Source of the DNA: Microlunatus capsulatus
GTDB taxonomy: Bacteria; Actinomycetota; Actinomycetes; Propionibacteriales; Propionibacteriaceae
Length of the DNA stretch: 64,000 nt
Reading direction: 5' to 3'
Assembly (NCBI RefSeq): GCF_017876495.1
Contig: NZ_JAGIOB010000001.1
Location: 744,001 to 808,000, forward strand
The notes below the pieces were generated by a model that saw only the letters and a program-made list of their open reading frames with translations, had not been told where the DNA came from and did no database searches. Position numbers and translations under genes: made by a program. Of this stretch, positions 25,259 to 33,547 are shown piece by piece (positions within the stretch are counted from its first letter, which is position 1; every line of letters starts with the position of its first letter).

Positions 25259-26305
25259 GTGAGCGCGGTCCAGGCCGACGGCCCCCTGCACGGGGTGGTG
25301 GACAACGCCGTCTACGTCGGGGGCCGGCGCACCGACACCCCCGTCGACCTGGAGTCGACCTTCGCGCTGATGCGGGAGCGGCAGGGGATGGCCTGGATCG
25401 GGCTCTACCGGCCTTCGGCCGAGGACATCCGCTCCGTCGCCGCCGAGTTCGACGTGCACCCGCTGGCCGTCGAGGACGCCATCGCCGCGCACCAGCGCCC
25501 GAAGCTGGAGCGCTACGGGGACCTGCTGTTCGCCGTGCTCCGGCCCGCCCGCTACCTCGACGCCGTCGAGAAGGTGGAGTTCGGCGAGCTGCACGTCTTC
25601 CTCGGGGCCGACTTCGTCGTCACCATCCGACACGCCGAGTCCCCCGACCTCGCCACGGTGCGGCACCGGCTGGAGGCCAGCCCGGAGCTGCTGGCGCTGG
25701 GGCCCGAGGCCGTGCTCTACGCGATCCTCGACCAGGTCGTCGACGAGTACGCCCCCGTCGTCGCCGGCCTGGAGAACGACGTCGACGAGATCGAGGACCA
25801 GCTCTTCAACAACGACCCGTCGGTGTCGCGCCGCATCTACGAGCTGAGCCGGGAGGTCATCGCCTTCCAGCGCGCCACCCGGCCGCTGCTGGAGATGCTG
25901 ACCTCGCTCAAGGGCGGCTTCGCCCACCGCGAGGTCGACGTCGAGCTGCAGCGCCTGCTGCGCGACGTCGCCGACCACGTCATCCGGATCGCCGAGCGCG
26001 CCGACGGCTTCCGCACGCTGCTGCAGAACGCGCTGACCGTGCACAGCACGCTGGTCGGCCAGCAGCAGAACGAGGAGATGCGGGCCCTCACCCAGACCAG
26101 CCTCAACCAGAACGAGGAGGTCAAGCGCATCTCCGGCTGGGCGGCGATCCTCTTCGCCCCCACCCTGGTCGGCGGCATCTACGGGATGAACTTCGACCAC
26201 ATGCCCGAGCTGCACTGGCGCTACGGCTACCCGCTGGCGCTGCTGGCCATGCTGGCCATGGGCCTGACCCTCTACCTCGTCTTCAAGCGCAAGCGCTGGC
26301 TCTAG
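25259..26305 (+). CDS. corA: Magnesium/cobalt transporter CorA
   Basis: 348 residues. A large cytoplasmic N-terminal domain (GMAWIGLYRPS, HPLAVEDAIAAHQRPKLERY) is followed by a long stalk helix and two C-terminal membrane helices (about 288-312 and 320-341). The signature YGMNFDHMPEL begins at about Y308-N311 and the short basic tail is KRKRWL. CorA forms pentameric channels for Mg2+ or Co2+. The GTG start has only a weak ribosome-binding site and lies 13 nt after the DUF2505 stop. Confidence 0.95.
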   Translation: MSAVQADGPLHGVVDNAVYVGGRRTDTPVDLESTFALMRERQGMAWIGLYRPSAEDIRSVAAEFDVHPLAVEDAIAAHQRPKLERYGDLLFAVLRPARYLDAVEKVEFGELHVFLGADFVVTIRHAESPDLATVRHRLEASPELLALGPEAVLYAILDQVVDEYAPVVAGLENDVDEIEDQLFNNDPSVSRRIYELSREVIAFQRATRPLLEMLTSLKGGFAHREVDVELQRLLRDVADHVIRIAERADGFRTLLQNALTVHSTLVGQQQNEEMRALTQTSLNQNEEVKRISGWAAILFAPTLVGGIYGMNFDHMPELHWRYGYPLALLAMLAMGLTLYLVFKRKRWL

Positions 26306-26318
26306 CCGCGGTGAGCGC

Positions 26319-26377
26319 GCGAGTGCTGAGGAACCGCACGTCCGGGGCTCCCGGGACGACGGGTTCTCAGCACTCGC
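26319..26377. terminator. Bidirectional terminator between corA and ku
   Basis: GCGAGTGCTGAG-g-AACC (26319-26335) pairs with GGTT-CTCAGCACTCGC (26362-26377): 16 pairs with one bulge and a 26-nt loop. It is the only structure between these convergent genes; there is no T-tract. Confidence 0.75.
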
Positions 26378-26387
26378 CGCTCAGGCG

Positions 26388-27194
26388 TCAGCCGGTCTTG
26401 GCCTGGGCGGCGGCCTCGCGACGCTTCTTGGCCGCGTCGACCGACGCGCGCAGGGCGGCGACCAGGTCGACGACCTCGGCCTCCTTGGGCGCCTCGGTCT
26501 CCTCGGGCGGGGCGACGCCCTCGGCCTTGCTCTGCACCAGGGCCTCGACGGCCTCGCGGTAGGAGTCGGTGAAGTCCTCGGGGGCGAAGTCGCCGGAGAG
26601 GGCGTCGATGAAGGACTGGGCCATCGTCACCTCGGCGTCGGAGACGGTGACGCTGTCCGGCGGCGCGGCGAAGGAGCCGTCGCGCAGCTCGTCGGGCCAG
26701 AGCATCGTGTGCATGACGAGGACGCCGTCCTTGGGCCGGATCAGCGCCAGGGCCTCCCGCGAGCGCAGCGCGACCTTGACCACCGCGCACTGCTGGCTCT
26801 TGCTCAGCGCGTCGCGCAGCAGCACGTACGGCTTGACGCCGGGGCCGTCGGCCTGCAGGAAGTAGCTCTTGTTGAAGTAGGCCGGGTCGACCTCGTCCTC
26901 GTCGACGAACTGCACGACCTCCACCGACTTGGTGGTGGCCAGCGGCAGCTGGTCCATGTCGTCCTTGTCCAGGACGACCATCCGGCCGTCGGCCATCTCG
27001 TACCCCTTGGCGATGTCGCCGTAGGGCACCTCCTCGCCGTCCAGCTCGCAGACGCGCTTGTACTTGATCCGTCCGCCGTCCTCGGCGTGCACCTGCCGGA
27101 AGCTGATGTCCTTCTCCTCCGTGGCGGAGTACAGCTTCACCGGGATGGTGACGAGCCCGAAGGAGATGGCTCCCTTCCAGATGGAACGTGGCAT
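26388..27194 (-). CDS. ku: Ku DNA end-binding protein (NHEJ)
   Basis: 268 residues. It is the bacterial homodimeric Ku that rings broken DNA ends and recruits LigD: start PRSIWKGAISFGLVTIPVKLYSA, then HAEDGGRIKYKRVC, a core beta-barrel and a C-terminal Lys/Ala tail (ASVDAAKKRREAAA) used for end sliding and LigD contact. Length and order are normal. No ligD is present within 20 kb on either side. The ATG lies 6 nt after a CAGACT hexamer on the minus strand (27201-27206), consistent with a leaderless message. Confidence 0.95.
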   Translation of the reverse strand: MPRSIWKGAISFGLVTIPVKLYSATEEKDISFRQVHAEDGGRIKYKRVCELDGEEVPYGDIAKGYEMADGRMVVLDKDDMDQLPLATTKSVEVVQFVDEDEVDPAYFNKSYFLQADGPGVKPYVLLRDALSKSQQCAVVKVALRSREALALIRPKDGVLVMHTMLWPDELRDGSFAAPPDSVTVSDAEVTMAQSFIDALSGDFAPEDFTDSYREAVEALVQSKAEGVAPPEETEAPKEAEVVDLVAALRASVDAAKKRREAAAQAKTG

Positions 27195-27305
27195 GGGCTC
27201 AGTCTGCCCGATCCCGCCGCCGGGGGAACCGCCCCTGGCCAGGGGAGTTGCGGCGGGACGGCGCCCGGGCCGCTCCGGGGCCGCCGGAGGACTCAGCCGG
27301 AGGGC

Positions 27306-27770
27306 TCAGCCGAGAGCGTCCAGCTCTTCCGGGGCGAACCACAGCAGGTCGTGCGCGTCGGCGAGCGCGGCGACGGCGGGCAGGTCATAGGCCTGCTCCA
27401 GGGCGACGCCGGAGGCGGCCCCGGCGGCGGCGCGGACGGCCGGACCGGCGACCTCCTCGTCGGCGAACAGGGACCGGACCTGGGCCCAGGTCAGGCCCGT
27501 CACCTCGACCTCGCCGGACGGCCCGCGGTGGTCGGCCACCTGCGCGTCGGCCACCTCGGCGGCGAGGACGAGCCGCCGCTCCCCCACCAGGCCGTCGAGC
27601 GCGGCCACGCCGGCGGCGTTCAGGGCGGCGTAGTCGCCCTCCTCGTCGTCGGGCGTCAGGTCCAGGGCCCGGCGCAGCGACGCGGTGGCGGCGTGCCCGG
27701 CCAGGGCCGACGGCGTGTCGCCGTCGCGCAGGGCCGCCGCGCGGGTGTGCGGGAGCGGGACGTAGACCAT
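27306..27770 (-). CDS. DUF6912-like protein
   Basis: 154 residues from the ATG at 27770, which overlaps the upstream stop (TGATG). It begins VYVPLPHTRAAALRDGDTPSALAGHAATASLRRAL and has a DEEGDYAALNAAGVAAL segment; the pattern fits the actinobacterial family annotated DUF6912. Function is unknown. It is acidic, Ala-rich, has no membrane segment, and is translationally coupled to the acyltransferase-like gene. Confidence 0.75.
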   Translation of the reverse strand: MVYVPLPHTRAAALRDGDTPSALAGHAATASLRRALDLTPDDEEGDYAALNAAGVAALDGLVGERRLVLAAEVADAQVADHRGPSGEVEVTGLTWAQVRSLFADEEVAGPAVRAAAGAASGVALEQAYDLPAVAALADAHDLLWFAPEELDALG

Positions 27771-29488
27771 CACGGGGTGACCTCCGGGTCGTCGGGGAGC
27801 ACGGGCGGCGGGGCTGTCGGGCGGGGCCGGGGTGGACGGGGTCCGGGGCCGCCGGCGGGCCGCTCGGCGCGCCCGGCGGCACCCAGCTCGGCGGCGCGGG
27901 CGGCCAGCAGCCGGACGGCGGCCCGGCGCTGGCCGGCGACCCGGCGGGAGGCCTCCTGGCGCTGGGCGGCCTTGCGCGCGGCGGCCCGCTGCGCGGCCGC
28001 GGAAGCCTTGCGGGTCGGCTGCCGCACCACCGAGCCCCGGCCGGCGGTGGTGTCCAGCAGCTCGTCGAGGCTGTCGGCGACGCAGCCGGCGAGCACGTCG
28101 AGGTCGCGGACGGCGTCCCGGTCGGCGAGCAGGCCGACGAACACCTCGCCGTCGTAGGAGGTGACGCCGATGCTCAGCAGGTGGCCCGCCGCCAGCGGCA
28201 GCAGCGGGTAGCTGGCGACCAGCCGCGCCCCGTCTGCGGCCAGCGCGTGCTGCGGCCCGGGCCCGTTGGTGACCAGCAGGTCGCTGGGCCGGCGACCGGC
28301 GGTCAGCGACGCCCGGACCCCCAGCGCGTGCAGCGTGCTGGGGGCGAAGCCCGCCAGGTCGGCGAGCGAGCGGGCGGCCACGGAGCGGCCCGTGTCCTTG
28401 TGGGCACGGGTGCCGTAGGCGACCTGGTGCAGCCGGACCAGCGGGTTGGCCTCGCCGATCGGCAGCCGCTGGCGGTGCGGGGCGACGCCGCTGCCGAGGG
28501 CGCTCGGCTCGCCGCCGTCGTCGGTGACGCTCATCGGCACCAGCGCCGTCAGCCCGCTGCTGCCGCTCAGCGACTCCCCACGGGTCAGCAGCCAGGCCCG
28601 CAGCGCGCCGGTGAGCACGGCCAGGACGACGTCGTTGACGGTGTGCCCGTGCTCGTCGCGGACCGCGCGCAGGTCGGCGAGCGGCAGCGCGACGGTGGCC
28701 ACCCGGCGCTGCTCCGACACCTCGCCCGCGAGGAGTCCGGACGGGTCGGGCCGCCGCCCCCGCAGCGCGTCGCCGGCGATGCCGCCCACCAGCCCCGGGA
28801 CGCCGCCGACGGTCTCGCCGACGGCCAGCGCCACCCCGAGGGCGTCGGCGAGCGCCCCGCGGAGGTTGTCGACCGCCTGCACGGGATCGGTGACGTTCTC
28901 CCAGATCGCCCCGACGGCCAGCTCGGCCGGCGTCGGCGCGGGCTCGGGGTGCCAACTGCTCCCGCCGGCGCCGGAGCGCAGCGCCGGCAGCCGGTCGTCC
29001 GTCCCGCCGGCGCCGGCCACCGGGTCGAAGAGCAGCTGGTCGAGGGCGACGGTGTCGACGCCGTCGACCAGGGCCAGCGAGGTCTTGGTCACCAGGGCCA
29101 CCCGGCCGTCCGCCAGGCCCTCCACCAGGTAGAGCTCCCACAGCGGGCGGGAGCGGTCGAGCCGTCGGGCCAGCACCCGGCCGGCGAGCTCGCGCAGCTG
29201 CTCCTCGGTGCCCGGCCGCGGCAGGGCGGCGCGGCGGACGTGGAAGGCGAGGTCGAAGTCCTCGTCGTCGACCCAGACGGGGCCGGCCAGCCGGGCGGGC
29301 ACCGACCGGACGCGCTGCCGGTAGCGGGGGGCGAGGGCGATCCGCTGGCCGACGAGGGCGAGCAGCCGCTCGTGGTCGAACCCGGCCGACCCGGGTTCCA
29401 GGACGTCGACACCGCCGACGTGCCCCGGCGTCCGCGCGGTGTCCAGGGCCAGCACCGAGACCTCGAGCGGTGTCAGGCGCTGCGGCAC
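27770..29488 (-). CDS. WS/DGAT-like acyltransferase with altered active site
   Basis: 572 residues from the GTG at 29488, chosen because GAGAGGGG precedes it and the product starts with the family's usual PQRLTPLEVSVLALD; a GTG at 29536 overlaps the likely -10. It has the wax ester synthase/diacylglycerol acyltransferase fold with a DUF1298 C-terminal half (NDVVLAVLTGALRAWL, LVTNGPGP). The catalytic HHxxxDG should lie at 137-143 but reads SLALVDG: both histidines are gone while Asp-Gly remain. An Ala/Arg/Lys-rich coiled tail plus a Pro-rich end extend past the family end. It may be a catalytically dead or regulatory member. Confidence 0.85.
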   Translation of the reverse strand: MPQRLTPLEVSVLALDTARTPGHVGGVDVLEPGSAGFDHERLLALVGQRIALAPRYRQRVRSVPARLAGPVWVDDEDFDLAFHVRRAALPRPGTEEQLRELAGRVLARRLDRSRPLWELYLVEGLADGRVALVTKTSLALVDGVDTVALDQLLFDPVAGAGGTDDRLPALRSGAGGSSWHPEPAPTPAELAVGAIWENVTDPVQAVDNLRGALADALGVALAVGETVGGVPGLVGGIAGDALRGRRPDPSGLLAGEVSEQRRVATVALPLADLRAVRDEHGHTVNDVVLAVLTGALRAWLLTRGESLSGSSGLTALVPMSVTDDGGEPSALGSGVAPHRQRLPIGEANPLVRLHQVAYGTRAHKDTGRSVAARSLADLAGFAPSTLHALGVRASLTAGRRPSDLLVTNGPGPQHALAADGARLVASYPLLPLAAGHLLSIGVTSYDGEVFVGLLADRDAVRDLDVLAGCVADSLDELLDTTAGRGSVVRQPTRKASAAAQRAAARKAAQRQEASRRVAGQRRAAVRLLAARAAELGAAGRAERPAGGPGPRPPRPRPTAPPPVLPDDPEVTP

Positions 29489-29534
29489 GCGTCGCCCCTC
29501 TCCTCCGTCGGGCTCCTCGGCGGATCCGGTGCTC

Positions 29535-29540
29535 ACCGTA
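29535..29540 (-). promoter_or_regulatory. -10 element for WS/DGAT-like gene
   Basis: TACGGT on the minus strand, 46 nt before the GTG at 29488. It fits a short leader with the GAGAGGGG site and argues against the GTG at 29536, which it overlaps. Confidence 0.45.
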
Positions 29541-29595
29541 GCGTGGCGCGGCCCGCCGACGGCCCGCGAGGGACGGCCGCGCCGGCTCCCGCACG

Positions 29596-29601
29596 TACGG
29601 T
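29596..29601 (+). promoter_or_regulatory. -10 element for cupredoxin gene
   Basis: TACGGT, followed by a small hairpin GTGGGAG/CTCCCCCAC and the GTG start at 29641. Confidence 0.4.
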
Positions 29602-29640
29602 GGGAGGGACGACTCCCCCACCCGAGAGCGAGAGCAGCAC

Positions 29641-30117
29641 GTGAGCAGCACCCAGCCGAACCGCCGTCCCGGCGCCCCGACCTCGGCCCGACGGCCCTCC
29701 CACCGGGCGGCGGCCCTGCTGGCCGCGGCCCTGCTCGGCCTGGGCCTGAGCGCCTGCACCAGCAGCGCGGAGCCGGCCGGCCCGGCGACCTCGGCCCCGG
29801 CGGGCGGCGCCAGCAGCGCGGCGTCGACCCCGGCCGCGCCGGCCGCGGACGCGCTGACGGTCGACATCACCATCGCCGGCGGCGACGTGACGCCGAACGG
29901 TCAGAAGCTGGACGTCGCGGTGGGCCAGGAGGTCGTCCTCAACGTCACCTCCGACGAGGACGACGAGATCCACGCGCACACCGGCGGCGACGGCTACGAG
30001 CTCGAGGTGGAGGCCGGGCAGCCGGCCACCGGCAGCTTCACCCTGGGCAGCGCCGGCAGCTTCGAGGTCGAGTCGCACCACCTCGAGAAGGTCATCGTCG
30101 TCCTCAACGCGCGCTGA
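29641..30117 (+). CDS. Cupredoxin-like lipoprotein
   Basis: 158 residues. The signal peptide ends in lipobox LSAC (Cys39). A Ser/Ala/Pro linker is followed by a cupredoxin fold: DALTVDITIAGGDVTPNGQKL, EVVLNVTSDEDDEIHAHT and ESHHLEKVIVVL. The His residues in IHAHT and SHHLEKV are possible copper ligands, but the usual C-terminal Cys-His-Met set is not seen, so metal binding is uncertain. It lies 8 nt before a multi-pass membrane protein, so the two likely work together at the membrane. Confidence 0.85.
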   Translation: MSSTQPNRRPGAPTSARRPSHRAAALLAAALLGLGLSACTSSAEPAGPATSAPAGGASSAASTPAAPAADALTVDITIAGGDVTPNGQKLDVAVGQEVVLNVTSDEDDEIHAHTGGDGYELEVEAGQPATGSFTLGSAGSFEVESHHLEKVIVVLNAR

Positions 30118-30125
30118 GCCGCGCC

Positions 30126-31436
30126 GTGCTCATCCCCCTCCACGGCATCGCGTCCCGGCACGACCTGCCGCTGCCGTTCTCCTACGTGGTGACGGGGGCG
30201 GCGCTGGCCCTGGCCGTCTCGTTCGTGGTGCTCCTGCTGGCCTGGCGGCGCCCCCGGTTCACCCGGGTGGGCGGCGTCGAGCTGCCCCGGCTGACCCGCG
30301 TCGTCGACGCCCCGGTCACCCGGGTGGTGGCCCAGGTCGTCGTGCTGGCGGCGTACGCCTGGGCCGCGCTGGCCCTGATGGCCGGGCAGGACCTGCTGAC
30401 CAACCCCGTGTTCGGGTTCGTCTACGTCTGGGTGTGGGTGGGCCTGATCCCTGTCTCGCTGCTGCTGGGCCAGTTCTGGCGGGCGACCAACCCGCTGCGG
30501 ACCGTGCACCGGCTGCTGTGCGCGCTCGCCCGGGTCGACCCCGAGGTCGGCCTGCTCCCGCTGCCCCGGCGGCTGGGGGTGTGGCCCGCGGCGCTCGGGC
30601 TCTTCGCCTTCACCTGGCTGGAGCTGGTGCAGCCCGACCGCACCACGCTGGCCGTCCTGCGGGTCTGGGCGCTGGCCTGGTTCGTCCTGCTGGTCCTCGG
30701 CGCGATCCTGTTCGGCGCCCGGTGGATCGGCGCCGCCGACCCCTTCGAGGCCTACGCCCGCAGCGTCGCTCAGCTCTCGCCGTGGCGGCGGGTCGGCGAC
30801 ACGCTGCGGCTGGTCAACCCGCTCGCCGGGCTGACGGCGTGGCGGCCGCCGCCCGGTGCGGTGGGGGTGGTCGCCGCCCTGCTGGGCAGCACGGCCTTCG
30901 ACAGCTTCGCCAACACGTCCTGGTGGATCTCGACGGTGCAGAGCTCCGACGTCGTGACGGTGGTCTGGGCGACCGGGGGGCTCGCCGTGATGATCCTCGT
31001 CGTGCTCGTCACCTTCGCCCTCGCGGCCGCCTGGATGGGCCGCTACGGCGACCGGCCCGCCCGCGAGTACCCCCGGCTGATGGCCGGCTCCGTGGTGCCC
31101 ATCGTCATCGGCTACGCCGTCGCCCACTACCTGACGCTGCTGGTCAGCGAGGGCCAGCGGACGGCGATCCTGTGGTCCGACCCGCTGGGCCGCGGCTGGG
31201 ACGTCTTCGGCTCGGCCGGGATGGGCGTGAACAACGCGATCTTCGCCCACCCGACGGCCATCGCCGTCGTCCAGGCCGGAGCGATCGTCCTCGGCCACGT
31301 CGTCGGCATCGTCTGCGCGCACGAGAAGGCGGTGGCCCTGCTGCCCGAGCGGGCGGCGCTGCGCGGCCAGTGGCCGATGCTCGTGATGATGGTGGGCTAC
31401 ACCTGCGCCGGCCTGCTGCTGCTCTTCTCGCCCTGA
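30126..31436 (+). CDS. Multi-pass membrane protein, cupredoxin partner
   Basis: 436 residues from the GTG at 30126, 8 nt after the cupredoxin stop. About ten hydrophobic helices are visible (FSYVVTGAALALAVSFVVLLL, VVAQVVVLAAYAWAALALM, WALAWFVLLVLGAILF and others). Conserved-looking polar spots are HGIASRHDLPLPF at the start, DSFANTSWW, HYLTLLVSEGQ and HEKAVALL near the end. I recall homologues carrying the label fenitrothion hydrolase-like, but no hydrolase motif is visible. A role in metal or redox handling with the copper-type lipoprotein is inferred from context only. Confidence 0.75.
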   Translation: MLIPLHGIASRHDLPLPFSYVVTGAALALAVSFVVLLLAWRRPRFTRVGGVELPRLTRVVDAPVTRVVAQVVVLAAYAWAALALMAGQDLLTNPVFGFVYVWVWVGLIPVSLLLGQFWRATNPLRTVHRLLCALARVDPEVGLLPLPRRLGVWPAALGLFAFTWLELVQPDRTTLAVLRVWALAWFVLLVLGAILFGARWIGAADPFEAYARSVAQLSPWRRVGDTLRLVNPLAGLTAWRPPPGAVGVVAALLGSTAFDSFANTSWWISTVQSSDVVTVVWATGGLAVMILVVLVTFALAAAWMGRYGDRPAREYPRLMAGSVVPIVIGYAVAHYLTLLVSEGQRTAILWSDPLGRGWDVFGSAGMGVNNAIFAHPTAIAVVQAGAIVLGHVVGIVCAHEKAVALLPERAALRGQWPMLVMMVGYTCAGLLLLFSP

Positions 31437-31489
31437 GCCCGTCGCCGGGAGGCATGTGCGGACAACCGGACCAGCCCCGGGCCGGGACC

Positions 31490-31495
31490 TATGCT
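31490..31495 (+). promoter_or_regulatory. -10 element, leaderless gntR
   Basis: TATGCT, the best -10 match in the window, 6 nt before the ATG at 31502. Confidence 0.65.
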
Positions 31496-31501
31496 GCGGG
31501 G

Positions 31502-32257
31502 ATGAGCGAGGCCCCCGTCATGCGCGAGCTCGACATCACGCTGGACCGCAACTCCCCGGTGCCGCTCTACCACCAGCTGTCCCAGGCCATCGAGCACGCG
31601 ATCAGCACGGGCCTGCTCGCCCCGGGCGACCGGTTGGAGAACGAGCTGTCGCTGACGCACCGGCTGGGGCTGTCCCGGCCGACGGCGCGGCAGGCGATCC
31701 AGGAGCTCGTGAAGAAGGGCCTGCTGGTCCGCAAGCGCGGCGTCGGCACCCAGGTCGTCCGCTCCCAGTTCCGCCGTGACGAGCGGCTCAGCAGCCTCAA
31801 CGAGGACCTGGCCCAGGCGGGTCGTCGGCCCGGCACCCGGCTGCTCGAGCTCAGCGTCGGGGAGCTGGACGCCGACGTGCACGCCGCCATCGACGCCGTG
31901 GAGGTCACCGACCGGCCGTTCACCAAGATCCGCCGCCTGCGGCTGGCCGACGACGTCCCGCTGGCCATCCTCACCAACTACCTGCCGGCGCACCTGCAGA
32001 TCGACGAGGCCGAGCTGCAGCGCCGCGGCCTCTACGCCTGCCTGCGCGGGCTCGGCATCAACCTCAAGATCGCCCACCAGCGCATCTCAGCCCGGCTGAT
32101 GACCGAGGAGGAGGCCGAGCTGCTGGACGTCGAGACGCCGGCGGCCTGCCTCACGGTGGACCGGCTGGCCTACGACGACGTCGGCCAGTTCGTCGAGTTC
32201 GGGCGGCACGTCTACCACGCCGCGCACTACTCGATCCAGAGCTCGCTCGTCGTCTGA
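31502..32257 (+). CDS. GntR-family regulator (HutC type, UTRA domain)
   Basis: 251 residues from the ATG at 31502. The N-terminal winged helix has the GntR pattern SPVPLYHQLSQAIEHAI, LAPGDRLENELSLTHRLGLS and RPTARQAIQELVKKGLL. The rest is a UTRA ligand domain (RPFTKIRRLRLADDVPLAIL, a final QFVEFGRHVYHAAHYSIQ). HutC-type regulators usually respond to sugars or amino-sugar phosphates. No adjacent transporter or catabolic operon identifies the ligand. The clear -10 with 6-nt spacing implies leaderless transcription. Confidence 0.92.
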   Translation: MSEAPVMRELDITLDRNSPVPLYHQLSQAIEHAISTGLLAPGDRLENELSLTHRLGLSRPTARQAIQELVKKGLLVRKRGVGTQVVRSQFRRDERLSSLNEDLAQAGRRPGTRLLELSVGELDADVHAAIDAVEVTDRPFTKIRRLRLADDVPLAILTNYLPAHLQIDEAELQRRGLYACLRGLGINLKIAHQRISARLMTEEEAELLDVETPAACLTVDRLAYDDVGQFVEFGRHVYHAAHYSIQSSLVV

Positions 32258-32296
32258 GCGCGCCCCGCGCCCCCGCGCCCGGTCGGCGGGGACGGG

Positions 32297-32788
32297 TCAG
32301 GCGTCGCGGACGCCGCTGCGCCGGACCACCGGCTCCTCGGTCGACCAGGGGAAGTTGATCCACCGGTCGGTGCGCCGCCACGCGAAGTCGGCCTTGATGA
32401 TCGAGTGCGGCTTCTCGTAGAGGACCGCCGTCCGCGCCTCGGCGACGTGCCCGCCGCAGAAGTCGTTGACCAGCTCGAGGGTCTTGCCGGTGTCGGCCAC
32501 GTCGTCGACGACGAGCACCTTGGCCTGGTCGAGGTCGCGGGCGTCGAGGAACGGCGGCAGCATCACCGGGACGTCCAGCCGGGCGTCGACGCCGGTGTAG
32601 AACTCCACGCTGATGGTGAAGAGGTTCTTGCAGTCGAGGGCGTAGGCCAGCGCGCCGGCCGGCACCAGGCCCCCGCGGGCGATGCCCAGCAGGATGTCGG
32701 GCTCGAAGTCGCTGTCGGCGACCTGCTGGGCGAGCTCCCGGATGCCCTGGCCGAACAGCTCGTAGGTCAAGATCTCCCGCGTCGTCAT
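32297..32788 (-). CDS. Phosphoribosyltransferase
   Basis: 163 residues. The PRPP loop VLVVDDVADTGKT is at about 91-103. The N-terminal ILLGIARGGLVPAGALAYAL and the FTISVEFYTG segment resemble xanthine/guanine phosphoribosyltransferase-like proteins. It probably salvages a purine base, though the base cannot be told from sequence; an NCS2 permease for bases lies 31 kb away. GAGGGGG precedes the ATG. Confidence 0.88.
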   Translation of the reverse strand: MTTREILTYELFGQGIRELAQQVADSDFEPDILLGIARGGLVPAGALAYALDCKNLFTISVEFYTGVDARLDVPVMLPPFLDARDLDQAKVLVVDDVADTGKTLELVNDFCGGHVAEARTAVLYEKPHSIIKADFAWRRTDRWINFPWSTEEPVVRRSGVRDA

Positions 32789-32903
32789 GCCGCCCCCTCG
32801 TGTCCCGTGGTCGACGGAGCCGTTGCGCCGACGGCCTCATCATCGCGGTCCGGGCGCCGCCCGCTCGCCCCCACCCCCGCCCGCGGACACCGGCGGACGG
32901 CCC

Positions 32904-33404
32904 TCAGCGGAGTGGGGCCAGCTCCAGCGCCGTCCCCAGCCAGCGGCCCTGCCGGGACTCCAGCCGCAGGGCGACCGGCACCGGGCGGTCGTCCAGGCGG
33001 CCGTGCACCGTCACCTCGGCCACCCCCGGCGCCGGCTGCTGCACGCGCACCGAGCGGAGCGCCGGGGTGGGGGCGGTCTGACCGGCCCGCCGGCGCGGGG
33101 CCCGGCCGGTCAGGACGGCCAGCACGTCGGCCTCCAGCCACCGGCTGAGCTGGGCCACGGACCGCCGGCCCGCCAGCACCTCCAGCACGGTGACGGCGAG
33201 CGCCGCGCTCCAGGCGTGCGGGTCGGGCAGGCCGGACGGGAGCGCCGGGGGCTCCGGACCGCCGACGACCACCGCGACGAGCGGGCGGAGGTCCAGCGCC
33301 GGCTGGGCGTGCGGAGCCCCCAGCAGGGGCGCCGGCCAGGGCCGGGGCGCGGGCCGGCTCTCCGGGACGGCGGTGACGAGGGGGCGGGTCAGGGTGAGCG
33401 GCAC
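32904..33404 (-). CDS. Rv3235-family protein
   Basis: 166 residues from the GTG at 33404, supported by GAGGAG 7 nt upstream; the open frame extends further but is not needed. The N-terminus is Pro/Arg-rich. The rest has WSAALAVTVLEVLAGRRSVAQLSRWL, then VLTGRAPRRR and a C-terminal beta region ending RQGRWLGTALELAPL. This matches the small Ala/Arg/Pro-rich actinobacterial family named for Rv3235, which is also near secA in mycobacteria. Function is unknown. Confidence 0.8.
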   Translation of the reverse strand: MPLTLTRPLVTAVPESRPAPRPWPAPLLGAPHAQPALDLRPLVAVVVGGPEPPALPSGLPDPHAWSAALAVTVLEVLAGRRSVAQLSRWLEADVLAVLTGRAPRRRAGQTAPTPALRSVRVQQPAPGVAEVTVHGRLDDRPVPVALRLESRQGRWLGTALELAPLR

Positions 33405-33547
33405 GAGAGCTCCTCGGCTGGTCGGGACGACGAGGGGTCCAGCCTGACGCCCAGGCGGGCGTCCGGACCGGGTGCGGAGCACATCTGTGGACGACGGCCC
33501 GGGTCCGCTGCCGTCCGCGGGCTTGGGCCCGGGGGAAGACTGGCGCG

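Noticed and set aside
24640-25305. N-terminal extension of glutamate dehydrogenase to 25305
   Set aside because: It would run antisense through the DUF2505 gene, and the usual family start lies at about 24639.
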